Below are positions 1 to 9,308 of a stretch of 64,000 nt of DNA, piece by piece. The translations under genes and the position numbers were made by a program. The notes beneath the pieces were generated by a model. The model did not search any database. It saw nothing but the letters and a program-made list of their open reading frames with translations, and was not told the DNA's origin. The stretch spans positions 1,178,001 through 1,242,000 of the forward strand of contig NZ_CP133038.1 in assembly GCF_033060595.1 (NCBI RefSeq), read 5' to 3'. How positions within the stretch are numbered: position 1 is the stretch's first letter; every line of letters starts with the position of its first letter. The stretch comes from Pyramidobacter sp. YE332. GTDB taxonomy: Bacteria > Synergistota > Synergistia > Synergistales > Dethiosulfovibrionaceae.

Positions 1-183
1 ATAACCGCGGCCGACGCCCGACTGATTGGTCACAACCGTCAGCACGTAACCGCGCTCATACAGAAATCTCAGGCCTTCGGCTACGCCGGGCAGAAGGACT
101 ACCTGCTCGGGACGATGGAGATAGTTTTTTTCCTCGATGATCGTCCCGTCGCGATCGAGAATCACCCACTTTTTTTTATTCAT
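1..183 (-). CDS. gmhB: D-glycero-beta-D-manno-heptose 1,7-bisphosphate 7-phosphatase, N-terminal part
   Basis: Only the first 61 codons are inside the window; the gene runs off the left edge. The product begins MNKKKWVILDRDGTIIEE, which carries the HAD-superfamily nucleophile motif DRDGT at residues 10-14. A second stretch, VVTNQSGVGRG (about residues 50-60), is typical of GmhB and histidinol-phosphatase-like enzymes. GmhB removes the C7 phosphate from heptose bisphosphate in the cytoplasm, between the kinase and nucleotidyltransferase steps of HldE. The ATG at 183 overlaps the end of hldE by 8 bp, which supports this role and the start. The C-terminal half, which would separate GmhB from other HAD phosphatases, is not visible. 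Confidence 0.85.
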   Translation of the reverse strand, partial: MNKKKWVILDRDGTIIEEKNYLHRPEQVVLLPGVAEGLRFLYERGYVLTVVTNQSGVGRGY

Positions 184-1666
184 TTTCGCGCAATTTGTCA
201 ATGATCGACGTGCTGGAAAGCCCCGGCAACAGCGGCAAGATCTCCACTCTGCCGGCGTATGCGGCGCCGGCGATCCGCTCCGGCCGATAGTCGCCGCCCT
301 TGACCAGAACATCGGGCCTGATCAGAGAAAGAAGCCGCTCCGGCGTGTCCTCGTCGAAAATCACCACGGCGTCGACGCATTCAAGGGCCGCCAGAACGGC
401 GGCTCGGTTCTGCTCGCTGTTGATCGGACGAGTATCGCCTTTCAGATTTGTCACCGAGCGGTCGGAGTTGAGGCCGACGATCAAACGATCGCCCAAAGTT
501 CTGGCGCGCGTCAGCGAGTCGACATGGCCGGCGTGAAAGACGTCGAAGCAGCCGTTCGTGAAAACCACTTTTTCCCCTTGTTCCTTCCACGCCTTCACCC
601 GCCGTACCGCCGCAGTCGCATCGAGAATCTTCTGCCCGCCGGAGGGCGGATGTTCTTTCGCCTGGGAGAGGCACAGACCTTTCAGCTCCCGACAGGAAAT
701 CGGATACGTACCGGCCTTGCCGATCACCACTTGAGCCGCCGCATTCGACAGCCGACAGCAGTTCCGCCAGTCGACGCCGTAGGCGCGGAAAAAAGCGACC
801 GCAGCAATAACGGTATCGCCGGCGCCGGAAACGTCGTAAACGTCGACCGCCTGAGACGGTTCGTCAAAACACTCGCGCTCGCCGACGAACGTGCTGCCCT
901 TTTCGGAGCGGGTAACCAGCAAATTATTCAACCCAAAGGAAGAACGAATCTTTTGAGCTTGCGTCACAAGCGCCTCGTCATCGTCGTTCGATATGTGGAA
1001 CCCCGCCACGTCCGAAAGCTCTTTCACGTTGGGAGTGACCAGTTCGGCGCCGGCGTAGCGCCGCCAATCCCGCCCCTTGGGATCGACGAAAACCGGGATC
1101 CGCCGCGCCCGGCACAGCTCGACGACCTTGCGGCACAACGAAAACGAACACATCCCCTTGCCGTAATCGGAGAGGACGACCGCATTCAGACGGCGCGCGG
1201 CAAATTCCGCCAGCCGGGAGAGAAGTTCGCCCTCCGATTCCGGGTCCAGCGGGAGGATATCCTCATGATCAAGCCTCATCATCTGCTGACGCCCGTTGCC
1301 GATGACGCGCGTTTTCACGGTCGTCGTCTCCTTATGGAACGGGAACAGTTCGACGCTTCCCCGGGACGAACCGTTCACGGCGTCCACAAGCTTCAGGACT
1401 TCCCGCGCCGCCGGATCCCCGCCGAGCTGAGCGAAGCACTTGACGTCCGCCCCCAGCCCGCAGAGATTGGCGACGACGTTGCCCGCCCCGCCGAGGACGC
1501 TCCTTTCACTCTGAAACTTCACGACCGGGATCGGCGCTTCGGGGGAGATCCGCTCCACGCTGCCGTAAAGATACCGGTCGAGCATGAGGTCGCCGACGAC
1601 GGCGACTGTACATGGAGAAAGCCGCTCGACCCGTTCTATGATCTTTGCAAGAGTGCCTTCGGACAA
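176..1666 (-). CDS. hldE: Bifunctional heptose-7-phosphate kinase / heptose-1-phosphate adenylyltransferase HldE
   Basis: A two-domain cytoplasmic enzyme that makes ADP-heptose for the LPS core. The N-terminal half is a PfkB/ribokinase-type kinase, with VVGDLMLDRYLYG near the start, GGAGNVVANL, and the C-terminal kinase signature VSGAGDT. The C-terminal half is a nucleotidyltransferase opened by FTNGCFDVFHAGHV, with the HAGH nucleotide-binding motif. The frame stays open upstream to 1819, but that stretch lies inside the preceding heptosyltransferase gene. A TTG at 1666, preceded by AAAAGGGG, gives 496 aa, close to the usual 475-495. The domain order is as in E. coli HldE. The gene follows the frameshifted GT9 gene (stop at 1674) and overlaps gmhB by 8 bp. 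Confidence 0.93.
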   Translation of the reverse strand: MSEGTLAKIIERVERLSPCTVAVVGDLMLDRYLYGSVERISPEAPIPVVKFQSERSVLGGAGNVVANLCGLGADVKCFAQLGGDPAAREVLKLVDAVNGSSRGSVELFPFHKETTTVKTRVIGNGRQQMMRLDHEDILPLDPESEGELLSRLAEFAARRLNAVVLSDYGKGMCSFSLCRKVVELCRARRIPVFVDPKGRDWRRYAGAELVTPNVKELSDVAGFHISNDDDEALVTQAQKIRSSFGLNNLLVTRSEKGSTFVGERECFDEPSQAVDVYDVSGAGDTVIAAVAFFRAYGVDWRNCCRLSNAAAQVVIGKAGTYPISCRELKGLCLSQAKEHPPSGGQKILDATAAVRRVKAWKEQGEKVVFTNGCFDVFHAGHVDSLTRARTLGDRLIVGLNSDRSVTNLKGDTRPINSEQNRAAVLAALECVDAVVIFDEDTPERLLSLIRPDVLVKGGDYRPERIAGAAYAGRVEILPLLPGLSSTSIIDKLRENE

Positions 1667-1673
1667 AGCGGAT

Positions 1674-2676
1674 TCACCCCTTTTGCGGGAAAATAGATTC
1701 CAGAATTTCCTCTGCGGCTTTGATGACCTTCTGCGGAGCAATACGTTCCATGCAGGGCAAATCGCATTTCCAATCCAAACACCCCATCTTTTCGCAGGAT
1801 GTATAAACAACCTTGTCAAAGCTTTGCGTATAAGAGATCGAGAGCGACGTCGGGCCGAACATCGCGATCACCGGAGTCCCCAGCGCCCGCGCCATGTGAA
1901 GCGGCCCGGTGTCGGCGGCGACGACAAAAGAAGCGTCAGCCAACACGCAGAGCAATTCCGACGTCGAAAGTTTGTCTACCCAATCGAGAACTCTCTGTCC
2001 AGAGCACTGTGCCATAATCTCTCGAGCCATCTTTTTTTCTTCGGCGCCAGAGCCCAGAAGCACCGCCAGACAGTTTTTCTCCGAAAGAAAATGAATCAGC
2101 TGCGCCCAATAGGGAACGGGCCAGCGCTTGCGCGCCTTGCTGGCTCCGATGGCCAGGGCGGCGCAACACCGCGTGTTTTCTCTTTCGATACATGGGGCAA
2201 CACGCGAGTCCCCTCCGGACGCACCAAGGAACTGCGAATTTGTTTTTCTAGACAGGGAGGAATGCCTAATTGCCCCAAGACGGCATAGACATCTTGGTTA
2301 TAAACAAACTGAAAATGCCGATGGAAGCCGATCTTCAACGGAATGTGCGTAAGCAGGGTCAACAAGGCCGTGCGATCGTTGTCCTGCAAGTTAAACAGGA
2401 TATCAAACTTCTCGTTGCGAACGCGCGAAATCAGTTTAAGAAAACCCCGCCACCCCTCTTTTCGGTCCCACGGTATTACCTTGTCGATCCATGGCATGTA
2501 TTCTGCAAAGGGACCGTAATTTTTTTCCGTGAGCCATGACAGTTCAAAAAAGGGAAAAGCTCTTTCAGTCTCCTGCCGATATGAGCCGTAAGAACGATAT
2601 CACCGAGAGATGAAAGACGAACAAACAAAACTTTCGCTTTGATATTGTTATCCAGAGCCACCCGCGGAAAATTCAT
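1674..2676 (-). pseudogene. GT9-family heptosyltransferase, interrupted by two single-base frameshifts
   Basis: Three consecutive frames together encode one GT9 (ADP-heptose:LPS heptosyltransferase) protein. Frame 1 (from ATG 2676) gives MNFPRVAL and the nucleotide-sugar N-terminal motif VLFVRLSSLGDIVLT. Frame 2 (about 2546 to 2180) carries the middle. Frame 3 (about 2170 to 1674) carries the acceptor-side motif AADTGPLHMARALGTPVIAMFG. One base restored in the six-base run at 2546-2551 and one in the four-base run at 2176-2179 gives a continuous 334-aa reading frame. That is the normal GT9 length, and no stop codon remains. The start overlaps the upstream GT9 gene as ATGA. Either the gene is inactive or the sequence has two homopolymer errors; I favour the latter. 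Confidence 0.85.
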
Positions 2677-3695
2677 TTTCGCCCCTCGTCACAGTCAATC
2701 GACGCCGCAAGGATTTTTCTCGCCGCCGCCCACACGTCGTCCACCGGGATCTGCTTCAAGCAATTATCGCGCCCGATCGGACAATTCGCGCCCTCGTCGC
2801 GGCAAAAAGATTTCGGGCACGTCTTGGGAAAAACGATTTCATGCCTGTTTCCCCACGGGCCATACCGCCACGGATCCGTCGTGCCGAAAATGCCGACCGT
2901 CGGCGTTCCCATGGCGCTGGCCATATGAAGGCCGCCGCAGTCATTCGTGACATACAGACACGCCGCGGCCAAACGCGAAGCGCTGATCGGCATGGGCACC
3001 TGTCCCGAAAAATCGAGCGCCTCCGGCAATGAAGCCAGAACCGGCGCTGCCGCGGCTTGCTCCTCGGCAGAATACCCCATCACGGCGATTTTATATCCCC
3101 GTTCGCTCAAACGACGTCCCAACGCCGCAAAGTTTTCGGCGGGCCAGCGTTTGAACGCACGCCCCCCCGGATTCAAAATCACCAGTTTGTTCCGATAGGG
3201 AGCCAGCTCACGCTGGACGCCGCGGTGGATATCCCCGGGGACGTAAAGCCTCATGCTTCGACTTCTCAGCGGCACGCCCAGAGTTTGCATACAATAGAGA
3301 TTTCTTTCCGCTTCATGCACCTTTCGCGGCAAAAAAACTTCCCGCCAGCCCCAGAGCGGCCGGTACCGGCAGTTCATGAACAGCGGGATCAACGTGCTGC
3401 GCAGATCGACGATGAGATCGTACTTTCCGGCGCGAAACTCGCGGATCGCCCGAACGCGTCCTCGCCATCCATTGTAGGGGGAATTCGGCTTGCCGCGGTC
3501 GTAAAATTTTATTTCATCCCACATGGGGTCATCGGCAAGCATTGCAGAAACTTGAGCGTTTGCACGAATCGTGAAATGCGCATGAGGCAGGTACATCCTC
3601 AAATTGTACAGGGCCGCGCTGCTCAGCAGCATGTCGCCGATGCACGAGAGTCCGACGACGAGGACTCGCTCGATTTTGGACGGCTCAATCTTCAC
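2673..3695 (-). CDS. GT9-family LPS heptosyltransferase (WaaF-like)
   Basis: 340 aa. It probably adds a heptose from ADP-heptose to the inner LPS core at the cytoplasmic face of the inner membrane. The N-terminus carries VLVVGLSCIGDMLLSSAAL, the GT9 motif. NPGGRAFKRWP and the C-terminal TNDCGGLHMASAMGTPTVGIFG are the GT-B donor-binding elements. A cysteine-rich tail (CPKSFCRDEGANCP) is common in Gram-negative WaaF-like proteins. The frame is open to 3761, but that part overlaps the preceding gene. GTG at 3695, with GAGG upstream and an 11-bp overlap with the gene before, is the likely start. Acceptor specificity (Kdo or first heptose) cannot be read from sequence. Confidence 0.85.
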   Translation of the reverse strand: MKIEPSKIERVLVVGLSCIGDMLLSSAALYNLRMYLPHAHFTIRANAQVSAMLADDPMWDEIKFYDRGKPNSPYNGWRGRVRAIREFRAGKYDLIVDLRSTLIPLFMNCRYRPLWGWREVFLPRKVHEAERNLYCMQTLGVPLRSRSMRLYVPGDIHRGVQRELAPYRNKLVILNPGGRAFKRWPAENFAALGRRLSERGYKIAVMGYSAEEQAAAAPVLASLPEALDFSGQVPMPISASRLAAACLYVTNDCGGLHMASAMGTPTVGIFGTTDPWRYGPWGNRHEIVFPKTCPKSFCRDEGANCPIGRDNCLKQIPVDDVWAAARKILAASIDCDEGRK

Positions 3696-4674
3696 CACGG
3701 CGCACCTCGTCTCTCGGCAAATGCAAGGTTCCCGCCTCGAATTCCCTGACGGCGGCGCCAAGCAGCGGGATCATGATCTCGTGATGTCCGGTGATGGCGT
3801 ACCCTCTCCCGGAATTTTGCACCGGACGAGTGACGACGTTCATGCGGGGACGATAATGCTGGATCATGTCCATGTTGACCGCAGTAAAGTTTTTTACGCT
3901 GAATTTTAAATTCCGCGCCAGCGACAGCGCCTTGAGAAAGACCTCCGGCATGATCACCGCGCTTCCCAAATTCAAAATTACCCCGCCTTCGAGCCGGGAA
4001 ACGGAGGCGGCAAAGATGCGGAAATCCCTCAGCGACGCGTCGCCGATATCCGCCCCGACGGCGCTGGGATGCTGATGCACGATATCCGTCCCCAAAGCGA
4101 CATGAACTGTGTAAGGGATATTCAGCCGGGCCGCCTGGACCGAGAGGCAGAGACGGTCGTAAGGAGCCCGTTTTTCCGCCAGCAGGGCGCCAAGCGCTTC
4201 GCCAAAACCTTCCTTCCTGAGGCGAGCGCGGGAAGCGGCGTGGTTCAACACATCCGCCGTATCCGCCGCCATGCCGAAAGAACCGTCTTCGATTTGCGCG
4301 GCCACGTCTTCCGAGGTGTGCCCGCACAACGCCAGTTCGGTATCGTGGATGGCGGCGGCGCCGTTCGACGCGAAATGCGTGATGAAGCCGTCTTTCGCCA
4401 GATCCAGCAGAAACGGAACACATCCGCACTTGACAACGTGACCGCCGAACATGGCGATCACGGGGCGGCCGTTTTTCTTCGCCAGCGCGATCGCCGCGGC
4501 GACCTCGAGGAGGTCTTTGGCTTTCAGGACGTTCGGAAGGCCGAGGAAGAATTCTCCCATGCTCATGCCGTGGCGGTAGGCTTTCCCTCCGCTCGCCGCA
4601 GAGACGAGAGAAAGACGCTCTCTTGCCTGATACGTTTTTGCCTTGGTCGGATCCAGCTCCATAAAACGACTCAT
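3685..4674 (-). CDS. Deoxyhypusine-synthase-like conserved protein (function unknown)
   Basis: 329 aa, soluble, with no signal peptide or membrane segment. The sequence VIAMFGGHVVKCG, then HFASNGAAAIHDTELALCG, and later GADIGDASLRDFRIF resembles a Rossmann-like, DHS-type NAD-binding fold. Assignment to that superfamily is from memory of family motifs and is not certain. Bacteria make no hypusine, so a different reaction is likely. It sits between an O-antigen-ligase-like gene (45 bp upstream) and a heptosyltransferase (11-bp overlap), which suggests a link to core or heptose metabolism. A second protein of the same build is encoded at 11290-12489. The start is ATG 4674 with GAAAGAGG upstream. 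Confidence 0.6.
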   Translation of the reverse strand: MSRFMELDPTKAKTYQARERLSLVSAASGGKAYRHGMSMGEFFLGLPNVLKAKDLLEVAAAIALAKKNGRPVIAMFGGHVVKCGCVPFLLDLAKDGFITHFASNGAAAIHDTELALCGHTSEDVAAQIEDGSFGMAADTADVLNHAASRARLRKEGFGEALGALLAEKRAPYDRLCLSVQAARLNIPYTVHVALGTDIVHQHPSAVGADIGDASLRDFRIFAASVSRLEGGVILNLGSAVIMPEVFLKALSLARNLKFSVKNFTAVNMDMIQHYRPRMNVVTRPVQNSGRGYAITGHHEIMIPLLGAAVREFEAGTLHLPRDEVRRGED

Positions 4675-4719
4675 TGCGATGCCTCTTTCATCATATCGGT
4701 AAAAACAGGTCGAACGCGG

Positions 4720-6000
4720 TCATGATTTCTCGCGGGACGAACCGCGCCCCTCCGGCACGATCAGCAAGATTCCCCAAAAACACCAGAACATCACCGAGAT
4801 GTCGCGCCGCCCCACAAGCACATCGCCGCTCAGAGCATACACCAGCATCGTCAACAGCAGAACGGAAATCGACAATCCCCATGGGAAAGCACATCCGCCT
4901 TCGGATTGAACGAGCCGGAAAGCCTTCTTCAAAGAAACGGCATAAACGGCCAGAAAAAGCATTAACCCCGGAATTCCCGCAAGGAACGCGACGTTAAAAA
5001 GCGTCGAGTGCGGATGTTCTCCTCTCGGCTGATATTTTAATCCCAGCTCATCTGCTTTTGTTCTGAAAAGTTCCTGATAGAGGTCTACAAAGCGCATGCC
5101 GCCCCACCCAGTCATGGGCCGTTTGCGTATAAGACAGGCCGAAGCGCTCCAGATTTCGTTGCGGTAGGTCGTCAGCGCGCCGACATCCTGCGTTGACGTG
5201 ATCTGCCGATATTCTACCTGTGCCCTTTTCCAGAGGGCGCCTCCTGAATGCCAATCAAACGCCGCGCCCATCAGCAACAAACAAGCGCTCATTCCCAACA
5301 AAAGCGAGACCTTGATCTTTTTGAACCGGAACATCCAATAAAGCAGGACCGCGCCGCCGAAAGCCGCCGCACCCCACGCTCCCAGAGAAAAGGATAAAAA
5401 GACTGCCACACATACGGGCATAACGATCGCTAGACGACGAATAAGATCGTCAACGCGCCAAAACGCATAGCATACCAGAGGCGGCAGCAGAAGAACGCTG
5501 CATAGTCCCAAACTATTCCCGTTTTCCAGAGAACGGTTCGGGAAGTAACCGATCAGATGCAGTTCACGACTCAGGTTGCCCAACATAATAAAGACGCTTG
5601 CCCAAACAAACAGGCGAATAAATTTTTCGCGAGCCGCTTCATTGCCCAGAAGACGTGCGGCCAAATACATGCCCAGCAGCACTTCCAGCGGCGTTGTAAC
5701 ATTGCGGCCATAACTGTCGAGATCGTGAAAAGTCAAAAGCCCCATCGCCACTGTCCAGAGACACAGCGTCCCCCACCCCAGCAATATCCATCTTCCTTTC
5801 GTGTCGATGTTCTGTGGAGAGAGGGGCATGCGATACTTTATTTTGGTCACGAGGATCGAGCTCAGACAAATTGTCCACAAGGAGTAATGAACGACAGGAC
5901 CGAGCGGAGAAAATGCAACGGAGATCATGTATGAAAATACAGCCAGTTTTTCGATCCGTTCGGCGCTGTTTCCTTTCGATTGAAACACTGCATCACGCAT
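4720..6000 (-). CDS. O-antigen ligase/polymerase family membrane protein
   Basis: 426 aa and very hydrophobic, with about ten or more predicted membrane spans. A long periplasmic loop in the second half contains TGWGGMRFVDLYQ and the segment GEHPHSTLFNVAFLAGIPG. The H-x-H-S/N motif followed by a hydrophobic G-rich helix is characteristic of the Wzy_C/WaaL superfamily, which joins undecaprenol-linked glycans to lipid A-core or polymerises repeats. The position among glycosyltransferases and heptosyltransferases fits a ligase acting on LPS. Ligase and polymerase cannot be separated by sequence alone. Start ATG 6000 with GAGGTGA upstream; the start of the mature sequence is cytoplasmic. Confidence 0.8.
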   Translation of the reverse strand: MRDAVFQSKGNSAERIEKLAVFSYMISVAFSPLGPVVHYSLWTICLSSILVTKIKYRMPLSPQNIDTKGRWILLGWGTLCLWTVAMGLLTFHDLDSYGRNVTTPLEVLLGMYLAARLLGNEAAREKFIRLFVWASVFIMLGNLSRELHLIGYFPNRSLENGNSLGLCSVLLLPPLVCYAFWRVDDLIRRLAIVMPVCVAVFLSFSLGAWGAAAFGGAVLLYWMFRFKKIKVSLLLGMSACLLLMGAAFDWHSGGALWKRAQVEYRQITSTQDVGALTTYRNEIWSASACLIRKRPMTGWGGMRFVDLYQELFRTKADELGLKYQPRGEHPHSTLFNVAFLAGIPGLMLFLAVYAVSLKKAFRLVQSEGGCAFPWGLSISVLLLTMLVYALSGDVLVGRRDISVMFWCFWGILLIVPEGRGSSREKS

Positions 6001-6037
6001 GATTCGTCTTCACCTCTATGGATACGTCCATCACGGC

Positions 6038-7120
6038 TTACTCTCGGCACATCACAGGCACTATGCATTCGTAGAGATCGCGCGTCTGGCGCGCAATCTC
6101 GCTCACGCTGATTCTTTCGGCCGTACGCACCGCCTCCGCAGACAGCCTCGCTCTCAGTTGAACGTCGGTACAGCGCAGAATCGCCTCGCTGAGCGCCGCG
6201 GCGTCACCGACACCAAATATGAGCGCGTTTCGATCTTTGAACGCAATGTCCCGCGTGCCGGGAATATCCGTAGCGATAGGAACGGTCTTGCATGCCATAG
6301 CCTCGAGCAGCATCAGACCGAACGCTTCGTCGGCATGCGAGGGGAAAACGAACACATCCGCGGCCCAGAGCCATGGCCTTACGTCCGAAACAAACGGTTT
6401 AAACTTTACGCGATGGACAATGCCCAAACGCTCCGCAAGCTGTTTTAACTTTTTTTCCTCTTCGCCGCAGCCAAACAAGTAAAAACGGAAGCGTTTATTC
6501 TCAGGAACCAAAGCGATCGCCTTTAAGTAAGTATCCCACCCCTTCCAACCGACAAAGCGTCCCATGCCCATTACGACAATCTCTTCGGCGGCAACCTTTT
6601 CTACGGCACGAGTGGTCTTGCGAACTGATTCATCACGTGTGTAGTGTCCTGCTTCGATAGGGTTCAGGATTGTCCCGATGAAGCAGGCGCACGGCAGGTC
6701 AAGCGTCTTGATATGTGCCGTCACGGCGGAAGAACAGCCGATCAGCACGTTACTGTGACGGTAATATCGTCTTTTTGCAAACTTATCGAACGTCGAGACG
6801 ACGGGGACATTTCTATGTTTTCCCCACCACCCGCCTAAAGCCGCAGCAGAGGAAAGTCGCGTATGGATCAGATCTGGCCTGACGACCTTGAGAGCTCGGC
6901 CGATGCCGCGTGACATAAACGGGAACCACTGCGCCAGCGGATTATACGTAAGACACTTGATGTCATTTGCTCGCAACGCCGCACACAACGTCCCGCCGCT
7001 TCGACAAAGGACATGGTTCTCTATCCCCAAACGTTCCAGCTCCTTGAGAAGCTGAATCCACGGAAGCATCCACGACAGTCTGTTTTCATCGACATAATGC
7101 AACACGCGTTTTTGCCGCAT
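6038..7120 (-). CDS. GT4-family glycosyltransferase
   Basis: 360 aa, GT-B fold. The N-terminal half begins MRQKRVLHYVDENRLSWMLP. The C-terminal donor domain has VVMGMGRFVGWKGWDTYLKA and the late E-x7-E region FPSHADEAFGLMLLEAMACKTVPIATDIPG, both typical of GT4 retaining glycosyltransferases that use nucleotide sugars. It probably extends the LPS core oligosaccharide. The frame is open to 7168, but ATG 7120, preceded by GAGAGGA about 11 bases upstream, leaves a 22-bp gap after the preceding glycosyltransferase and is preferred. The sugar donor and acceptor are unknown. Confidence 0.85.
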   Translation of the reverse strand: MRQKRVLHYVDENRLSWMLPWIQLLKELERLGIENHVLCRSGGTLCAALRANDIKCLTYNPLAQWFPFMSRGIGRALKVVRPDLIHTRLSSAAALGGWWGKHRNVPVVSTFDKFAKRRYYRHSNVLIGCSSAVTAHIKTLDLPCACFIGTILNPIEAGHYTRDESVRKTTRAVEKVAAEEIVVMGMGRFVGWKGWDTYLKAIALVPENKRFRFYLFGCGEEEKKLKQLAERLGIVHRVKFKPFVSDVRPWLWAADVFVFPSHADEAFGLMLLEAMACKTVPIATDIPGTRDIAFKDRNALIFGVGDAAALSEAILRCTDVQLRARLSAEAVRTAERISVSEIARQTRDLYECIVPVMCRE

Positions 7121-7142
7121 ATCATACGTCCTCTCGCAACGA

Positions 7143-8161
7143 TCACACAAACTTCTGATATACCGCAATCAATTTTCGAACCATCTGCGACTCTGTCAAA
7201 AGCGCGGCGGCGTTGAACCGCGAGGCGGCATCCATGTGTCCGGCCAATAACCGGCGCAAGCTGCGGGCCCATGCCGCCGAATCCGAGGGCGGCAAAAGCT
7301 TTTCTTTATCCAGCGCCAGTTCGCACACCGCGGGCAGATTCGACGCGAGCACGGGCGTTCCCATCTTCGCGGCAAGCATCAAGGTCAGCCCCATTCCTTC
7401 CGAAGCGGAAGGAAGCACGTAACATCTGCATTTCAACAAACGATCGACGATATCTTCTCTATACCCCGTAAATTCAACCTGTGAGGCAATGCCGAGACTG
7501 ACGGCGCATTGTTCCAGTCCTTTTTTCTGCGGGCCGTCGCCGACAATCACAAACCGCCAGTTGGATATCCCCTCTTGCTTCAAGAGAGCCAGCGCCCGGA
7601 GGACAATATCGATCCCTTTCAAACGAGTCAAACGACCGACCGAAAGAATGATCGGCGTGCCGCCGACAGGCGGATGCCACTGCGGCACGTCTTCAGGCAA
7701 GCCGTTGTAAATCACTTCACAGTCGGCGGGAAGATAGTCTTTGAGATCATCCCTGACGGCCTGACTGATACAGATCACTTTATCAGCTTTTGATAAAGGA
7801 TGAAGCCCGAAATTGTGGCTGTACACGGCATGAGCGGTATACAGCCACGGGACGCGGGCCAAAGGACTGGCCCAGTTGGCGATCCACGCCGGCACGCGGG
7901 AGTGGGCGTGAAGGATCTGCCAGCCTTCGCGTCTGACCCAGCGGGCGATTTTCACCGCGCTGTACAGTCCCGTCAGCGGATTTTTTTGTGCACGGGAAGA
8001 TGACGCACCAGCACCTTCGCGTTGAGCTGGCGCTCCATCCGGCCGCCGGCCGAGATCACCATGACCTCGTGACCTCTTTTGACCAGCTCGTTCGCCAGGT
8101 CGATGACATGGCGCTCGACGCCGCCGATCTCAAGTTCGGGGAGGATGTGGATGATTTTCAT
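7143..8161 (-). pseudogene. GT4-family glycosyltransferase, one-base frameshift
   Basis: The N-terminal part lies in one frame from ATG 8161 (MKIIHILPELEIGGVERHV, the GT4 nucleotide-loop start). It ends at a stop just after HLPVHKKIR. The remainder continues in the next frame as NPLTGLYSAVKIARWVRR and carries the donor domain (ILSVGRLTRLKGIDIVLRAL and PSASEGMGLTLMLAAKMGTPVLAS). The shift is at the seven-base run 7981-7987; one more base there gives an uninterrupted 339-aa GT4 protein. The start overlaps the stop of the ELM1-family gene as ATGA. Everything else about the gene is intact, so a sequence error is likely, though genuine slippage or phase variation is possible. Confidence 0.85.
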
Positions 8162-9306
8162 GGCAGCCACCGGTCGAGGATCCACCGCGCGGCTTTTCCG
8201 GCTTCGTTGAAGCCGTTCATCCCGTCGAGCGGCCGTTCGAGGAAATGGCGAAGATCGTCGTCCAGGTTGCGTGGGGTGACCAGGCACAGATAATTCTGGT
8301 TTTCGAAATCCTCGATCATCCTGTTGAAGCGGGGCACGCCCCACAGACGCGTGGTGGAGAGCAGCCGGGCGTCCACGAGCCACTCCGTCACCTCCTGCAG
8401 AAGCCGTTTGACGCCGTGGTGATGGCCGACGGTGACGACCGCCGTCTGCACGCCGGCGGTGACCGCTTCGGAGATCATCGAAACGGAGTCTTCGGTGCAG
8501 AAGACGCGCGAGCAGTGGCCGAGAATGCCGGGAACGGGATTGCGGGAATCCTGCGAAGCCAGCAGGAGCATCCGCACCACGCTGGTGTCCCCGCAGAGTT
8601 TGGCGATCTCCATCTCCGTCGCGGCCTGCGTGCGGCGCGAGGTCGTGATATACAGGTCGACGTTGGCGTCGGCCGCGGCGTCGAGCAGCGTCGGCAGGAC
8701 TTTGTTCACCCAGAGAGGGGCGATCGAGTAGTTCAAATCGTCGCCGCCGATGAGGATCCCCCAGGCGTCTTTTTGGTGCGGGGGATAATCGCTCAGCAGC
8801 TCCCGGCGCTGGCTCTCCAAAAGCTTCGGAGAAATGGAATTGGGGGCGCCCAGCGTGACCAGAACGTTGTCGCCGCGGCGTCCGTCGTGTTTGGGCACGA
8901 CCGCCATATCAAAGGGTTTCGTCCCCAAAACGGAGGGCGTCATCACCACGCAGCTTTTCCCGTTGAATCTTTTGGCGAGAGCCAAGCAATAGGGCGCGGC
9001 CGTACTTCCCGCCGAAAGGAAAAGAAGCGGGCGCCGCTCCGGATTCAGCATCGCGATGCGGTCAAGAAGCTCTCTGCCCCCGGCTCTCAAAAGCCAACGC
9101 TCCGCGCCCTGCGGCGTCGCCTTGGGAAGGCGTCGGGCAAGCAGTTTGAGAGCTTTGATCCGCGCCGCTCCGCGTAAATGGGGGATGTCGAACTCCGCCG
9201 TTTCGAAATCGGCAAGCTCCTGCATGCGGTCGCGTATCCCCCGGCTTTGGACGATATGTCCGCGGGTATTCTCGTTAAGAAGTATCAAAAACGGTTTCAG
9301 ATCCAT
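8158..9306 (-). CDS. ELM1/DUF1022-family protein
   Basis: 382 aa, soluble. It matches the ELM1-type family (named after a plant mitochondrial fission factor, but widespread in bacterial LPS loci). Visible hallmarks are LLNENTRGHIVQSRG at the N-terminus, GKSCVVMTPSVLGTKPFDMAVVPKHD in the middle, ILIGGDDLNYSI, and CTEDSVSMISEAVTAG near residue 270. The overall build is GT-B-like, so a glycosyltransferase or sugar-nucleotide-binding role is plausible but not shown. It lies 2 bp after the LarC-like gene and overlaps the next glycosyltransferase by 4 bp. Confidence 0.75.
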   Translation of the reverse strand: MDLKPFLILLNENTRGHIVQSRGIRDRMQELADFETAEFDIPHLRGAARIKALKLLARRLPKATPQGAERWLLRAGGRELLDRIAMLNPERRPLLFLSAGSTAAPYCLALAKRFNGKSCVVMTPSVLGTKPFDMAVVPKHDGRRGDNVLVTLGAPNSISPKLLESQRRELLSDYPPHQKDAWGILIGGDDLNYSIAPLWVNKVLPTLLDAAADANVDLYITTSRRTQAATEMEIAKLCGDTSVVRMLLLASQDSRNPVPGILGHCSRVFCTEDSVSMISEAVTAGVQTAVVTVGHHHGVKRLLQEVTEWLVDARLLSTTRLWGVPRFNRMIEDFENQNYLCLVTPRNLDDDLRHFLERPLDGMNGFNEAGKAARWILDRWLP

Positions 9307-9308
9307 TT

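Noticed and set aside
137-1696. Plus-strand open frame (519 codons) opposite hldE
   Set aside because: Shadow of hldE. No start context and no recognisable protein.
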